From the NCBI RefSeq assembly GCF_963676065.1, contig NZ_OY780933.1, forward strand, positions 2,520,122 to 2,584,121: 64,000 nucleotides of DNA, read 5' to 3'. This DNA is from Maridesulfovibrio sp. (GTDB lineage: Bacteria > Desulfobacterota > Desulfovibrionia > Desulfovibrionales > Desulfovibrionaceae). Below, one piece after another: positions 1 to 7,813 of the stretch; positions within the stretch are counted from its first letter, which is position 1, and each line of letters starts with the position of its first letter. The translations under genes and the position numbers were made by a program. The notes under the pieces were generated by a model, which saw nothing but the letters and a program-made list of their open reading frames with translations, ran no database searches and was not told where the DNA came from.

Positions 1-274
1 CATAATCCAGTTCAACGCCATACCTTCTTTTATACCAAAGCGCCATTTCTCTGCGAAGGCCTTTGATTCCCCTGGACGCACTGTAGCGATGGTTGGCAGG
101 CTTGTTCGCCGCTTCAATCAGCTTGTCTACAATGTGTTGCGGGGTGGGTAAATCAGGGTTTCCCATGCCAAGATCGATGATGTCCTCACCTTCGTGGCGC
201 ATCTGCATTTTCAGTTCGTTCACCTTGGCAAACACATAGGGGGGCAGCCGGTGAACTCTTGGAAATTTGTCCAT
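1..274 (-). CDS. Class I/II PLP aminotransferase, N-terminal part (gene runs off the window)
   Basis: The first 91 residues are visible on the minus strand, starting at the ATG at 274 with TAGGAGT just upstream. They read [15 protein letters not shown], then [12 protein letters not shown], then [13 protein letters not shown]. This is the N-terminal arm and substrate-binding start of the AlaC / LL-diaminopimelate-aminotransferase-like branch of fold-type I aminotransferases. The catalytic lysine lies outside the window, so the substrate cannot be fixed; alanine or glutamate-pyruvate chemistry is likely for this branch. A promoter and a 19-bp palindrome lie immediately upstream. Confidence 0.85.
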   Translation of the reverse strand, partial: MDKFPRVHRLPPYVFAKVNELKMQMRHEGEDIIDLGMGNPDLPTPQHIVDKLIEAANKPANHRYSASRGIKGLRREMALWYKRRYGVELDY

Positions 275-295
275 GGTCGTTACTCCTAAATAATA

Positions 296-314
296 TATAA
301 ACTTGAAGTTTATA
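296..314. promoter_or_regulatory. 19-bp perfect palindrome, putative operator of the aminotransferase
   Basis: TATAAACTTGAAGTTTATA is a perfect 9-1-9 inverted repeat. It overlaps the predicted -10 element and the transcription start of the minus-strand aminotransferase, which is where a repressor would act. It could also form a weak hairpin in the 5' UTR. No regulator gene is visible beside it. Confidence 0.45.
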
Positions 315-341
315 CTTACCTGTGGCGACTCTTGCTGTCAA
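313..341 (-). promoter_or_regulatory. Putative sigma-70 promoter of the aminotransferase
   Basis: On the minus strand TTGACA (341-336) is followed after 17 nt by TAAGTA (318-313). The -35 is a full consensus match, while the -10 is only partial. The position suits the gene starting at 274. Confidence 0.45.
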
Positions 342-523
342 AATGATTATTTGTCTGATAGGTCTCTTATTCAGCAGTATTAATTTTGGTTTATTTTTAA
401 ATTAAAAGAGATATATTTGCATAGTATTAAATTTTGGTGATTAGATGTCTTAAAAAAATGATTTTTGGTGAATAAGGTTTGTAATTGTCGGAGTGACGGT
501 TATATGTATTTTTTTTTCAAATG

Positions 524-553
524 TTGACAATGAAAAAAAATAACGATTAATTA
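524..553 (+). promoter_or_regulatory. Putative promoter of the CBM48 gene
   Basis: TTGACA (524-529) is followed after 17-18 nt by TTAATT/TAATTA (547-553), about 60 nt before the GTG start at 613. The surroundings are very AT-rich, so the -10 choice is uncertain. Confidence 0.4.
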
Positions 554-612
554 TTAACAGTAAAAATTTTATAGTTGTTGTTTTGAAATTTAAAAACCAT
601 CAGGAGGACCCG

Positions 613-921
613 GTGGCTCTTTCCAAGAGATTCCTTAAAAGCAAGCCTGTTTGCAAAGTTAAGTTTGAAGTGGAGAAAGATCAGGTTGAAAATGGTGAAT
701 CCATCTATCTGGTTGGTGATTTTAACGATTGGGATGAGAATTCTACTCCTATGAAAAAACTTAAAAACGGTAAATATTCCGTTACCGTAGACCTCGAAAC
801 AGGCCGAGATTACCAGTTCCGTTATCTGGCCGGAGAAAATATCTGGTTCAATGATACCGCCCCGGACAGCACCGAGACGACTCCTTACGGAGATTGTGAG
901 AATTCGGTGGTCAGCGTTTAA
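613..921 (+). CDS. Small CBM48 / isoamylase-N-type glycogen-binding domain protein
   Basis: The product is 102 aa and is essentially one early-set domain of the AMPK-beta / isoamylase N-terminal type. It has the typical motif YLVGDFNDWDE, then a conserved hydrophobic strand run and YQFRYL. No catalytic domain is attached, so it probably binds alpha-glucan or serves a regulatory or scaffold role. A TTG in the same frame lies at 583, but AGGAGG at 602-607 sits just before GTG 613, so I take 613 as the start. A stem-loop follows the stop. The function of stand-alone members is not established. Confidence 0.75.
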   Translation: MALSKRFLKSKPVCKVKFEVEKDQVENGESIYLVGDFNDWDENSTPMKKLKNGKYSVTVDLETGRDYQFRYLAGENIWFNDTAPDSTETTPYGDCENSVVSV

Positions 922-960
922 AAGTTTATTATTGAATATTCATATTTAAGATTCATATTA

Positions 961-989
961 TGGACGGGAGCAGTTGATGCTCCCGTCCA
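961..989 (+). terminator. Stem-loop after the CBM48 gene
   Basis: TGGACGGGAGC pairs perfectly with GCTCCCGTCCA around a 7-nt loop (11-bp stem). The T-rich stretch comes only about 15 nt later, so termination efficiency is uncertain, though the hairpin is strong. Confidence 0.55.
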
Positions 990-1163
990 CATAGTGATCT
1001 GCGTCTTTTTTCTCATTTCCCGACCCTGATATCTCCGTTCCTTCTTGACCTTGGACCCTCTTTTTTTTAGCTTCATTCATTCTGTTGTTCAGTGTTGTAA
1101 TCAAGCGGGCCTGAATGTGGCTTGCGCTTACTATATTTATAGAAGAAAAATTAGGGGGACGTA

Positions 1164-2087
1164 ATGGTTCAAAAAGCAGAAAAAATCTGGTTTGACGGTG
1201 AATTTGTCAATTGGGATGACGCACAGGTTCATGTGCTGACTCATACTCTGCATTACGGTGCTGGGGTATTTGAAGGTATTCGTGCATATGCTACAGTTGA
1301 CGGAAAATCAGCTGTTTTCAGGCTTCGTGAACATGTTGTTCGTCTTTTCGATTCCGCAAAAATTCTTGGTCTGACCATTCCTTTTACCGTGGAAGAAATT
1401 CATGACGCAATTTTAGAAACCATGAAAGTGAACGGCCTGAAAGAAGGTTACATCCGTCCGCTGGTTTTTATCGGTGACGGTGCCATGGGTGTTCATCCCG
1501 GCGCGAACCCCATCCGTGTTTGTATCGCAACATGGCCCTGGGGAGCTTATCTCGGAGAAGAAGCCCTTGAAAAGGGTATCCGGGTCAAAACCTCTTCTTT
1601 CAACCGCCATCATGTGAATGCCATGATGACCAAATCCAAGGCATGCGGTAACTACGTCAACTCCATCCTTGCCAAGGTTGAAGCTGTTAAAGACGGTTAC
1701 GATGAAGCTCTCATGCTTGATACTTCCGGTTTTGTTTCCGAAGCAACCGGTGAAAATATCTTCATCGTGAAAGATAACCTGATCAAAACTACCCCGCTTA
1801 CTTCCGTTCTGCCCGGTATTACCCGCGCAAGCCTGATGCAGGTTGCACGTGATCTCGGCTACGAAGTGGTAGAGCAGCTTTTCACCCGTGACGAACTTTA
1901 CATTGCTGATGAGGCTTTCTTTTGCGGTACCGCCGCGGAAGTTACTCCCATCCGCGAAGTGGATAACCGTGTAATCGGTGAAGGCAAACGCGGCCCCATC
2001 GGTACTGTCCTCCAGAAAGAATACTTCAACGCCGTTAAAGGTGGAAATGAGAAGTACAAAGGCTGGCTGGATTACTACGAAGTTTAG
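1164..2087 (+). CDS. ilvE: Branched-chain amino acid aminotransferase
   Basis: This 307-aa fold-type IV PLP enzyme interconverts Leu, Ile and Val with their 2-oxo acids, using 2-oxoglutarate/glutamate. The PLP lysine is K159 within [12 protein letters not shown]. The phosphate-binding EATGENIF motif and the [10 protein letters not shown]-terminal motif are also present. Length and motifs match biosynthetic IlvE. The start ATG is preceded by TAGGGGGACGTA. It is monocistronic, bounded by a stem-loop upstream and a strong terminator downstream. D-amino-acid aminotransferase shares the fold but lacks this K/GNY context. Confidence 0.93.
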   Translation: MVQKAEKIWFDGEFVNWDDAQVHVLTHTLHYGAGVFEGIRAYATVDGKSAVFRLREHVVRLFDSAKILGLTIPFTVEEIHDAILETMKVNGLKEGYIRPLVFIGDGAMGVHPGANPIRVCIATWPWGAYLGEEALEKGIRVKTSSFNRHHVNAMMTKSKACGNYVNSILAKVEAVKDGYDEALMLDTSGFVSEATGENIFIVKDNLIKTTPLTSVLPGITRASLMQVARDLGYEVVEQLFTRDELYIADEAFFCGTAAEVTPIREVDNRVIGEGKRGPIGTVLQKEYFNAVKGGNEKYKGWLDYYEV

Positions 2088-2097
2088 TATTTAAATA

Positions 2098-2140
2098 TTG
2101 ATTGGTGACCGGTGTTGCACTGGTCACCAATCGATTTTTT
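2098..2140 (+). terminator. Rho-independent terminator of ilvE
   Basis: ATTGGTGACC (2101-2110) pairs with GGTCACCAAT (2122-2131). The stem extends outwards to 2098 and is followed by CGATTTTTTT. This is a clean intrinsic terminator 10 nt after the ilvE stop. Confidence 0.85.
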
Positions 2141-2173
2141 TACGTTTTATAAATTAATGATGCGTAGCATCAT

Positions 2174-2244
2174 AAAAGTTTTTGGGATTCTTAAACCCTT
2201 TCTGCAAAAAGGTTTTAAGGCCCCCGGCAGGGTCGCCGAAGGCA
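2174..2244 (+). repeat. Palindromic intergenic repeat, copy 1 (upstream of dnaX)
   Basis: The copy begins AAAAGTTTTTGGGATTC, continues with the hairpin arms TTAAACC.../...GGTTTTAA, and ends GGGTCGCCGAAGGCA. It is nearly identical to the copy at 4780-4848. Its terminal GAAGG lies 5-6 nt before the dnaX ATG and probably acts as the Shine-Dalgarno sequence. Confidence 0.7.
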
Positions 2245-2248
2245 TAGA

Positions 2249-4192
2249 ATGAGTACATCGAATCTGACAGCAAAATATCGTCCGCAGACTTTTGGTGAAG
2301 TCGCCGGACAGAATGCAGTCAAAACTATCCTTTCCCGTGCTGCGGCTCAGGATAAGGTCGCTCCCGCGTATCTTTTCAGTGGAACACGCGGAGTAGGTAA
2401 AACCACCATCGCCAGAATTTTCGCCAAGGCGCTAAACTGTAAAAATGCACCGACTGCCGAACCATGCAATGAGTGCGAAAATTGCCGCCAGATCACAGCC
2501 GGGGTCGGTGTGGATGTGGTTGAGATCGACGCTGCTTCTCATGGTAAGGTCGATGACGCACGTCGTCTTAAAGAAGACATCGGCTACGCGCCCATTGAAT
2601 TCCGTTATAAGGTTTTTATCATCGATGAAGCGCATATGCTCACCGTGCAGGCTTTTAACGCCCTGCTGAAAACTCTGGAAGAGCCACCGCCGCACGCTAC
2701 ATTTATCATGGCGACCACGGAGACTCATAAGTTCCCGGCCACCATCATCAGCCGCTGCCAGCATTATGCATTCAAGATGCTCACTAATGACGAGCTTACA
2801 TCCCATCTCACCAGTATTCTGGGTATGGAAAAAATTGAATTCGAGCAGGGCGCGGTTGATCTTATCGCAAAACGCGGTGCGGGCAGTGTTCGTGATTCCA
2901 TGTCCCTGCTGGGGCAGGTGCTGGCTCTCGGAAGTGATAAACTTCTGGAAGAAGATGTCCGTTCCATCCTCGGTCTTGCCGGGAAAGATGTTTTCTTTTC
3001 GCTTATGCAGGCTATTCATGAACGTGATCTGGTTTTAGTAGGCGATACCGTGCAGCAAGTGCTCGGACGCGGGCTGGATCTGGGATTTTTCATCCGCGAG
3101 CTTGGAAATTGCTGGCGGAATATGTTCCTGCTTAACCAGTCCGGTGAACGGGCAATCCCGCTGCTTGGCCTTTCTTCTGAAGAAGCAGCCGAGTTCATGA
3201 AATGGGCACAGACTTTTGACCGTTCGTTTATCCATGCCTGCTGGCAGATGACGGTGGACGGACAGCGAAAGGTTATGACCAGCCTTGAACCTGCAATGGC
3301 TCTGGAACTTTTGCTGCTTAATATGGCCAGCCTTTCCGATCTTATTTCCATGGAACGGGCCGGAGCACTCGCTGCATCCGCGCCGCGTTCTCAGTCTGCT
3401 CCTACTGCTCCTGTCAATCGGCAAGCCCGGCAGAATGCCGCGCCGAATCAACCTCCGGCTGGTCAGCCATCCGGTGCAAATTCAGGAGTAAGCGGTCAGA
3501 CACCACCGTGGCAAGGGGGCGGGCAGCAGTCCATGCAGACGCCACCTCCGGTTCAGCAGCAGGTTCCGCCTCAGAATCAGGGCATGGCTCCTCAGGGAGC
3601 GGGTGCTAATGGCCGTCCCATGGGCAGAACTGAGTCCGGGGCATCTGCCGGCAGCAGGTCCAAAAGTGATGCCGGGGCTGATGATTCATCCCTCCCTGAC
3701 CGGGCAGAAACAGAATCCTTTTCCGACCTGAACCCTCCGGTTCCAGAATCTGAAATCAGTGAATCGCAATCAGTGCCGCCGTTGGAGCATGTTCCTGAAC
3801 CTGCTCCGGTAAAGCCTTCATTTCCGGCTGCTGTAAGTGGGCCTCGCGATTTCGAGGGCTTTCTAAAATATGTTGAGGACAGCGGAAATGCTTCTATTTC
3901 AGGTCTGAATAAATGTCAGGGTGAGTTTGTTGATGGAAAAATTATACTGACATGCGCCAATTCTTTCCATAAGGGACAGGTTGCCGGGCGTGAGACCCGT
4001 GGTGTTATCGAGCGCCTTGTTTCAGAATATTTCGGTCCGGACGCTGAACTTAAAATTGAAGTCAGTAAGAAGGGCAAACGCAAGAGCAGGCAGGAAATCC
4101 GAGATGAGGTGGAAGCCCATCCGGATGTGCAAAGGGTGATGGAATCCTTCGGGGCTAGCATTATTGCCATTGATCCCCGTAAGGATGTGTAA
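2249..4192 (+). CDS. dnaX: DNA polymerase III subunits gamma and tau
   Basis: This 647-aa clamp-loader ATPase opens the beta clamp and couples polymerase cores at the fork. Walker A GTRGVGKT is at about residues 45-52. The zinc cysteines are C64, C73, C76 and C79, and the Walker B/DEAH-like box is IIDEAHML near 130. AAA+ domains I-III are followed by a Pro/Gln/Ser-rich linker (about 370-530) and a conserved C-terminal tau-like domain. It leads the dnaX-ybaB-recR-recD2 series. A possible frameshift slip site for gamma was not identified. Confidence 0.95.
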   Translation: MSTSNLTAKYRPQTFGEVAGQNAVKTILSRAAAQDKVAPAYLFSGTRGVGKTTIARIFAKALNCKNAPTAEPCNECENCRQITAGVGVDVVEIDAASHGKVDDARRLKEDIGYAPIEFRYKVFIIDEAHMLTVQAFNALLKTLEEPPPHATFIMATTETHKFPATIISRCQHYAFKMLTNDELTSHLTSILGMEKIEFEQGAVDLIAKRGAGSVRDSMSLLGQVLALGSDKLLEEDVRSILGLAGKDVFFSLMQAIHERDLVLVGDTVQQVLGRGLDLGFFIRELGNCWRNMFLLNQSGERAIPLLGLSSEEAAEFMKWAQTFDRSFIHACWQMTVDGQRKVMTSLEPAMALELLLLNMASLSDLISMERAGALAASAPRSQSAPTAPVNRQARQNAAPNQPPAGQPSGANSGVSGQTPPWQGGGQQSMQTPPPVQQQVPPQNQGMAPQGAGANGRPMGRTESGASAGSRSKSDAGADDSSLPDRAETESFSDLNPPVPESEISESQSVPPLEHVPEPAPVKPSFPAAVSGPRDFEGFLKYVEDSGNASISGLNKCQGEFVDGKIILTCANSFHKGQVAGRETRGVIERLVSEYFGPDAELKIEVSKKGKRKSRQEIRDEVEAHPDVQRVMESFGASIIAIDPRKDV

Positions 4193-4260
4193 GGATATCG
4201 GGTGATTCTCCGAATATTTCGGGCTTCATTAACAAGTCAATTATCTCAAGGAGTAATATA

Positions 4261-4572
4261 ATGAAAGGTATGAACGATCTCGTACGTCAGGCTCAGGTTA
4301 TGCAGCGCAAAATGACTGCTTTGCAGGAAGAACTCAAAACACGTGAAGTGGAAAGTTCCGCCGGTGGCGGAATGGTTAACGTGAAAGTTAACGGTTCCTC
4401 TGAAGTGCTTGAAATCAAGATTGATCCTACTATCGTTGAATCCGGTGACGTGGAAATGATTCAGGACCTCGTTCTCGCCGCTGTTAACGATGCCAACAAA
4501 AAAGCCAAAGCCATGATGGAATCAGAAATGTCCGCCATCACCGGTGGTATGAACATCCCCGGCATGTTCTAA
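4261..4572 (+). CDS. YbaB/EbfC family nucleoid-associated protein
   Basis: The 103-aa product begins MKGMNDLVRQAQVMQRKM. It has the coiled-coil start, the GGGMVNVKVNG core and the DLVLAAVNDA helix of the YbaB fold. Family members are homodimers that bind DNA with little sequence specificity and are usually encoded between dnaX and recR, exactly as here. AAGGAG lies 8 nt before the ATG. A repeat copy follows the stop. Confidence 0.93.
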   Translation: MKGMNDLVRQAQVMQRKMTALQEELKTREVESSAGGGMVNVKVNGSSEVLEIKIDPTIVESGDVEMIQDLVLAAVNDANKKAKAMMESEMSAITGGMNIPGMF

Positions 4573-4577
4573 ATTAT

Positions 4578-4660
4578 TTTGCCTCCGGCGGCAGGGGAAG
4601 GGAAACTTTTCGGAAAAGTCTCCCTTCCCCAGACCCCATCCCTTCAAAACTATTTAGTAG
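4578..4660 (-). repeat. Palindromic intergenic repeat, inverted copy 2
   Basis: Read on the plus strand this begins GCCTCCGGCGGC. It continues with a 17-bp near-perfect hairpin whose arms are GGGGAAGGGAAACTTTT and AAAAGTCTCCCTTCCCC, and ends CATCCCTTCAAAACTATTT. The ends mirror copies 1 and 3 (GCCGCCGGAGGC and AAAAGTTTTTGGGAT), so it is the same family in the opposite orientation with diverged hairpin arms. It may also act as a terminator for ybaB. Confidence 0.6.
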
Positions 4661-4779
4661 GGCTTCGCCGCAGGAGATGTACAGTTGGGGACGATTTACG
4701 TGATATTTTTATCCACACAATATTTGTGTGGGTGTGTGAAGCTTAGACGGTACTATTGTTAACCGATGCGAAGCTTATT

Positions 4780-4848
4780 AAAAGTTTTTGGGATTCTTAA
4801 ACCCTTTTTACAAAAAGGGTTTAAGCCCGCGGAGAGCCGCCGGAGGCT
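4780..4848 (+). repeat. Palindromic intergenic repeat, copy 3 (upstream of recR)
   Basis: AAAAGTTTTTGGGATTC is followed by the hairpin TTAAACCCTTTTT-ACAA-AAAGGGTTTAA and ends GAGCCGCCGGAGGCT. It matches copy 1 over most of its length. The end GGAGGC supplies the recR ribosome-binding site 7 nt before ATG 4854. Confidence 0.75.
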
Positions 4849-4853
4849 TATTT

Positions 4854-5459
4854 ATGGAAAATTTACCTGAGCCGCTACGGGTTGTAGCCCAAGAGCTTGC
4901 AAAGTTACCGGGGCTTGGCCCCAAATCAGCACTTCGCATTGCGCTGACCATGCTCAAAATGCCTAGAGAGAAGGTTACGGGCATAGGACAGAGCGTGATT
5001 GATCTGCGTGAGAAGCTTTGCATCTGTGAACAATGCGCCAGCATTACTGATACCTGCCCGTGTAAAATATGTTCCGATCCCAAGCGCGAGCACGATAAGC
5101 TTTGTCTTGTTTCGGAATGGGATTCCCTGCTGGCTATTGAAGAAATGGGGCTTTATCGTGGGTATTATCTGGTGCTCGGCGGACTGCTATCTCCGCTGGA
5201 CGGAGTGACTCCGCAGCAGCTTGAGTTTCAAAAGCTGGAAGAGCGTCTTGCCACAGGCGAAGTAAAAGAACTCATCCTTGCGCTTGGGGCAACTGTTGAC
5301 GCCGAAGCGACTGCCTCATTTATTAAGAACATGATTGAAAATAAATTTCCTGAAGTTTCACTTTCCCGCTTGGCTCAGGGCATCCCCATCGGATCGGAAG
5401 TAAAGTATACTGACAAAGAAACGCTCCGGCAGTCTTTGGAATACCGCCAGAAGCTGTAG
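4854..5459 (+). CDS. recR: Recombination mediator protein RecR
   Basis: The 201-aa RecR works with RecO/RecF to load RecA at gaps. The N-terminal helix-hairpin-helix LPGLGPKSALRIA is followed by a C4 zinc finger (C58, C61, C70, C73) and a Toprim core with EEMGLYRGYYLVLGG. A TTG in frame at 4788 would add 22 residues, but that stretch is translated repeat DNA. The ATG at 4854 has GGAGG at correct spacing, so I chose it. Confidence 0.94.
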   Translation: MENLPEPLRVVAQELAKLPGLGPKSALRIALTMLKMPREKVTGIGQSVIDLREKLCICEQCASITDTCPCKICSDPKREHDKLCLVSEWDSLLAIEEMGLYRGYYLVLGGLLSPLDGVTPQQLEFQKLEERLATGEVKELILALGATVDAEATASFIKNMIENKFPEVSLSRLAQGIPIGSEVKYTDKETLRQSLEYRQKL

Positions 5460-5485
5460 AAAAGTATAAGCCTTAGACTAAAACT

Positions 5486-5515
5486 ATTTCACGCCCCCCG
5501 CGAGGCCGCCGGAGG
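5486..5515 (+). repeat. Partial copy 4 of the palindromic repeat (upstream of recD2)
   Basis: The sequence keeps the outer ends, AAAACTATTT then CCCCCCGCGAGGCCGCCGGAGGC, but has lost the central hairpin. It looks like an internal deletion of the family seen at 2174, 4578 and 4780. Confidence 0.5.
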
Positions 5516-5533
5516 CCTGCACAGGACCAATTG

Positions 5534-7726
5534 ATGTCGGATATTTTAACGGGTGAAGTCCGTACAGTTGTTTATCATAACGAGGAAAACGGTTACATCG
5601 TAGCCCGTGTATCATCCAAAGATGAGCCTTCACAGATCACTGTTGTGGGAGTGCTGGGATCACTGACTCCCGGAGAGTCGGTGGAACTGCATGGACGCTG
5701 GAAACAGCATCCGAAATTCGGCCGTCAGTTCGAGGCTGATTTTTATGAGCGGGTCCGTCCGGCAACTGAAGCCGGGGTTATCCGGTTTTTGAAATCTTCA
5801 TCCATCAAAGGTGTGGGGGAGTCCATCGCAACAGACATGGTCAAGGAATTCGGCATAGAAGTGCTGGATATACTTGATGATGAACCGGAAAAGCTGCTTA
5901 AAATCAAAGGTATTTCCAAGAAAAAGCTGGAAGATATTAAAGAGTCATGGTCCTCTCAGCGTGAGATTAAGAACCTGATTTTATTTTTGCACACTCACGA
6001 AGTTCCTCCTACTTACGCGGCTAAAATATTTAATCTTTACGGCGCGCAGGCTGTCACCAAAATCAGCGAAAATCCGTATGAGCTGGCTTATGAAATACGC
6101 GGTATAGGTTTTAAGACCGCGGACAACATGGCTCTTAAGCTGGGCTTTGCGGCCGATTCTCCGCAACGGATTGAGGCGGCCATCGTTTACTCTTTGTTTT
6201 CGGTAAGCGAGCGGGGTGGGCATATGTTTTCTCCAAAGGCGAAGCTTGTTGAAGATGTAGCCAAGATGCTCGGCGGCGTTGATCTTGAACTCATTACTGA
6301 CGGCATCTATTCACTCGAAGAACGCAAACGGGTCCGGGTGGAAAATCTTCCGGAGCAGGATATAGATGAAGCGGTTTTCCTGATGCATTTTTACCGTTTT
6401 GAGCGGGAAATATGCAAACGGCTGCATGGACTCGTCAGTCATCCTTCTCCGGTAAGTCAGGAAAAGGTGGAAAAGGCCCTGCCTGAAGTTGAAGCTGAAC
6501 TCGGATTTGAGCTTTCGGGTGAACAGCGCGAGGCCGTCTTAGAAGCCTGTATTAATAAATTTTTCATTATCACCGGTGGGCCGGGTACAGGTAAAACCAC
6601 CATCACCCGCGCCGTGGTCATGACCTTGAAAGAGCTGGGGCTTAAGATCAAGCTTGCCGCTCCGACTGGAAGGGCGGCCAAACGCTTATCTGAGGCAACC
6701 GGGCGACAGGCTTCCACCATCCATCGCATGTTGCAGTTTACTCCGGACAGCGGCGGTTTTTATTACAATGAAGATCAGAAGCTCAAGGCTGATGTGCTGG
6801 TCGTGGACGAGGCTTCCATGCTCGATGCCCAGCTTTGCCTTGCTGTACTGCGCGCAGTCCCTTTGACCTGCCGGGTGATTTTCGTCGGCGATGTAAATCA
6901 GCTTCCGTCCGTCGGGCCGGGTAACGTGCTTTCTGATCTTTTGAAGAGCGGAAAGGTTCCAAGTGCCGTATTGAATCATATTTTTCGTCAGGCTCAGGAA
7001 AGCTATATCGTAGTCAATGCTCACCGCATTAATGACGGCGAATTCCCGCTCGGACATCCCGAAGAGGCTCCGCAGGCGGACTTTTTCTGGATTCCGCAGG
7101 AGTCTCCGCTGAAAGTGCAGGAGATGATCGCCCAGACTGTCTGCGAAAGAATCCCTGAGCGGTACGGCCTTGATCCCATGACTGACGTGCAGGTTCTTAC
7201 TCCCATGCATAAGGGTGATGTTGGAACTCAGAAATTGAATGCCTTGCTGCAGGAAAGGCTTAATCCCGGTAATGGTAAAGGGCTCAAGCGCGGCTTTGTG
7301 GAATATCGTGTCGGGGACCGGGTTTTACAGCTTCGCAACAACTACGACAAAGAAGTCTTTAACGGAGACCTCGGTCGGGTTATGTATATTAATACCGAGG
7401 ATAATGAGCTTACCGCCGAATTTGACGGCAACATAGTGCATTACGAGCTTTCAGAACTGGATGAGCTGACCCTTGCCTACGCGGTCAGTGTGCATAAGTC
7501 TCAGGGCAGCGAATATCCGGCGGTGGTTATGCCGATTGTTTCCCAGCATTACCTGCTATTGCAACGGAATCTGCTTTATACCGGGCTTACAAGGGCCCGT
7601 AAGCTGGCAGTTCTCATCGGCAGTAAACGTGCCTTTCACATCGGTTTGAACAACGTAACTGCGGGCAAACGGTTTACCAATCTTCGTCATCGCATCAAGC
7701 AGATCTTTGACGAGAATTTATTATAA
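5534..7726 (+). CDS. recD2: RecD2-type ATP-dependent 5'-3' DNA helicase
   Basis: The 730-aa SF1B helicase carries an N-terminal OB-like region (LTGEVRTVVYHNEENGYIVARV...), helix-hairpin-helix segments at about 90-200 (IKGVGESIA, IKGISKKKLE, IRGIGFKTAD), Walker A GGPGTGKTT near 348, Walker B VVDEASML and a C-terminal UvrD_C2 motif LAYAVSVHKSQGSEY. Length and layout match stand-alone RecD2 rather than RecBCD RecD. The ATG at 5534 follows AGGA; the adjoining TTG at 5531 is less likely. It is convergent with the next gene. Confidence 0.93.
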   Translation: MSDILTGEVRTVVYHNEENGYIVARVSSKDEPSQITVVGVLGSLTPGESVELHGRWKQHPKFGRQFEADFYERVRPATEAGVIRFLKSSSIKGVGESIATDMVKEFGIEVLDILDDEPEKLLKIKGISKKKLEDIKESWSSQREIKNLILFLHTHEVPPTYAAKIFNLYGAQAVTKISENPYELAYEIRGIGFKTADNMALKLGFAADSPQRIEAAIVYSLFSVSERGGHMFSPKAKLVEDVAKMLGGVDLELITDGIYSLEERKRVRVENLPEQDIDEAVFLMHFYRFEREICKRLHGLVSHPSPVSQEKVEKALPEVEAELGFELSGEQREAVLEACINKFFIITGGPGTGKTTITRAVVMTLKELGLKIKLAAPTGRAAKRLSEATGRQASTIHRMLQFTPDSGGFYYNEDQKLKADVLVVDEASMLDAQLCLAVLRAVPLTCRVIFVGDVNQLPSVGPGNVLSDLLKSGKVPSAVLNHIFRQAQESYIVVNAHRINDGEFPLGHPEEAPQADFFWIPQESPLKVQEMIAQTVCERIPERYGLDPMTDVQVLTPMHKGDVGTQKLNALLQERLNPGNGKGLKRGFVEYRVGDRVLQLRNNYDKEVFNGDLGRVMYINTEDNELTAEFDGNIVHYELSELDELTLAYAVSVHKSQGSEYPAVVMPIVSQHYLLLQRNLLYTGLTRARKLAVLIGSKRAFHIGLNNVTAGKRFTNLRHRIKQIFDENLL

Positions 7727-7813
7727 GTACCTAAATGTTTCGCTTGATGCCGTGGAAGGCGCTCCCTTCGTGTGGACGGGAGTGCGCTCCCATCCGGCCC
7801 ATTGAAGGCTGAA

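Noticed and set aside
7759..7787. Hairpin GCGCTCCC / GGGAG-TG-CGC between recD2 and the EAL gene
   Set aside because: The stem has a bulge and no adjacent T-run, so I did not call it a terminator.
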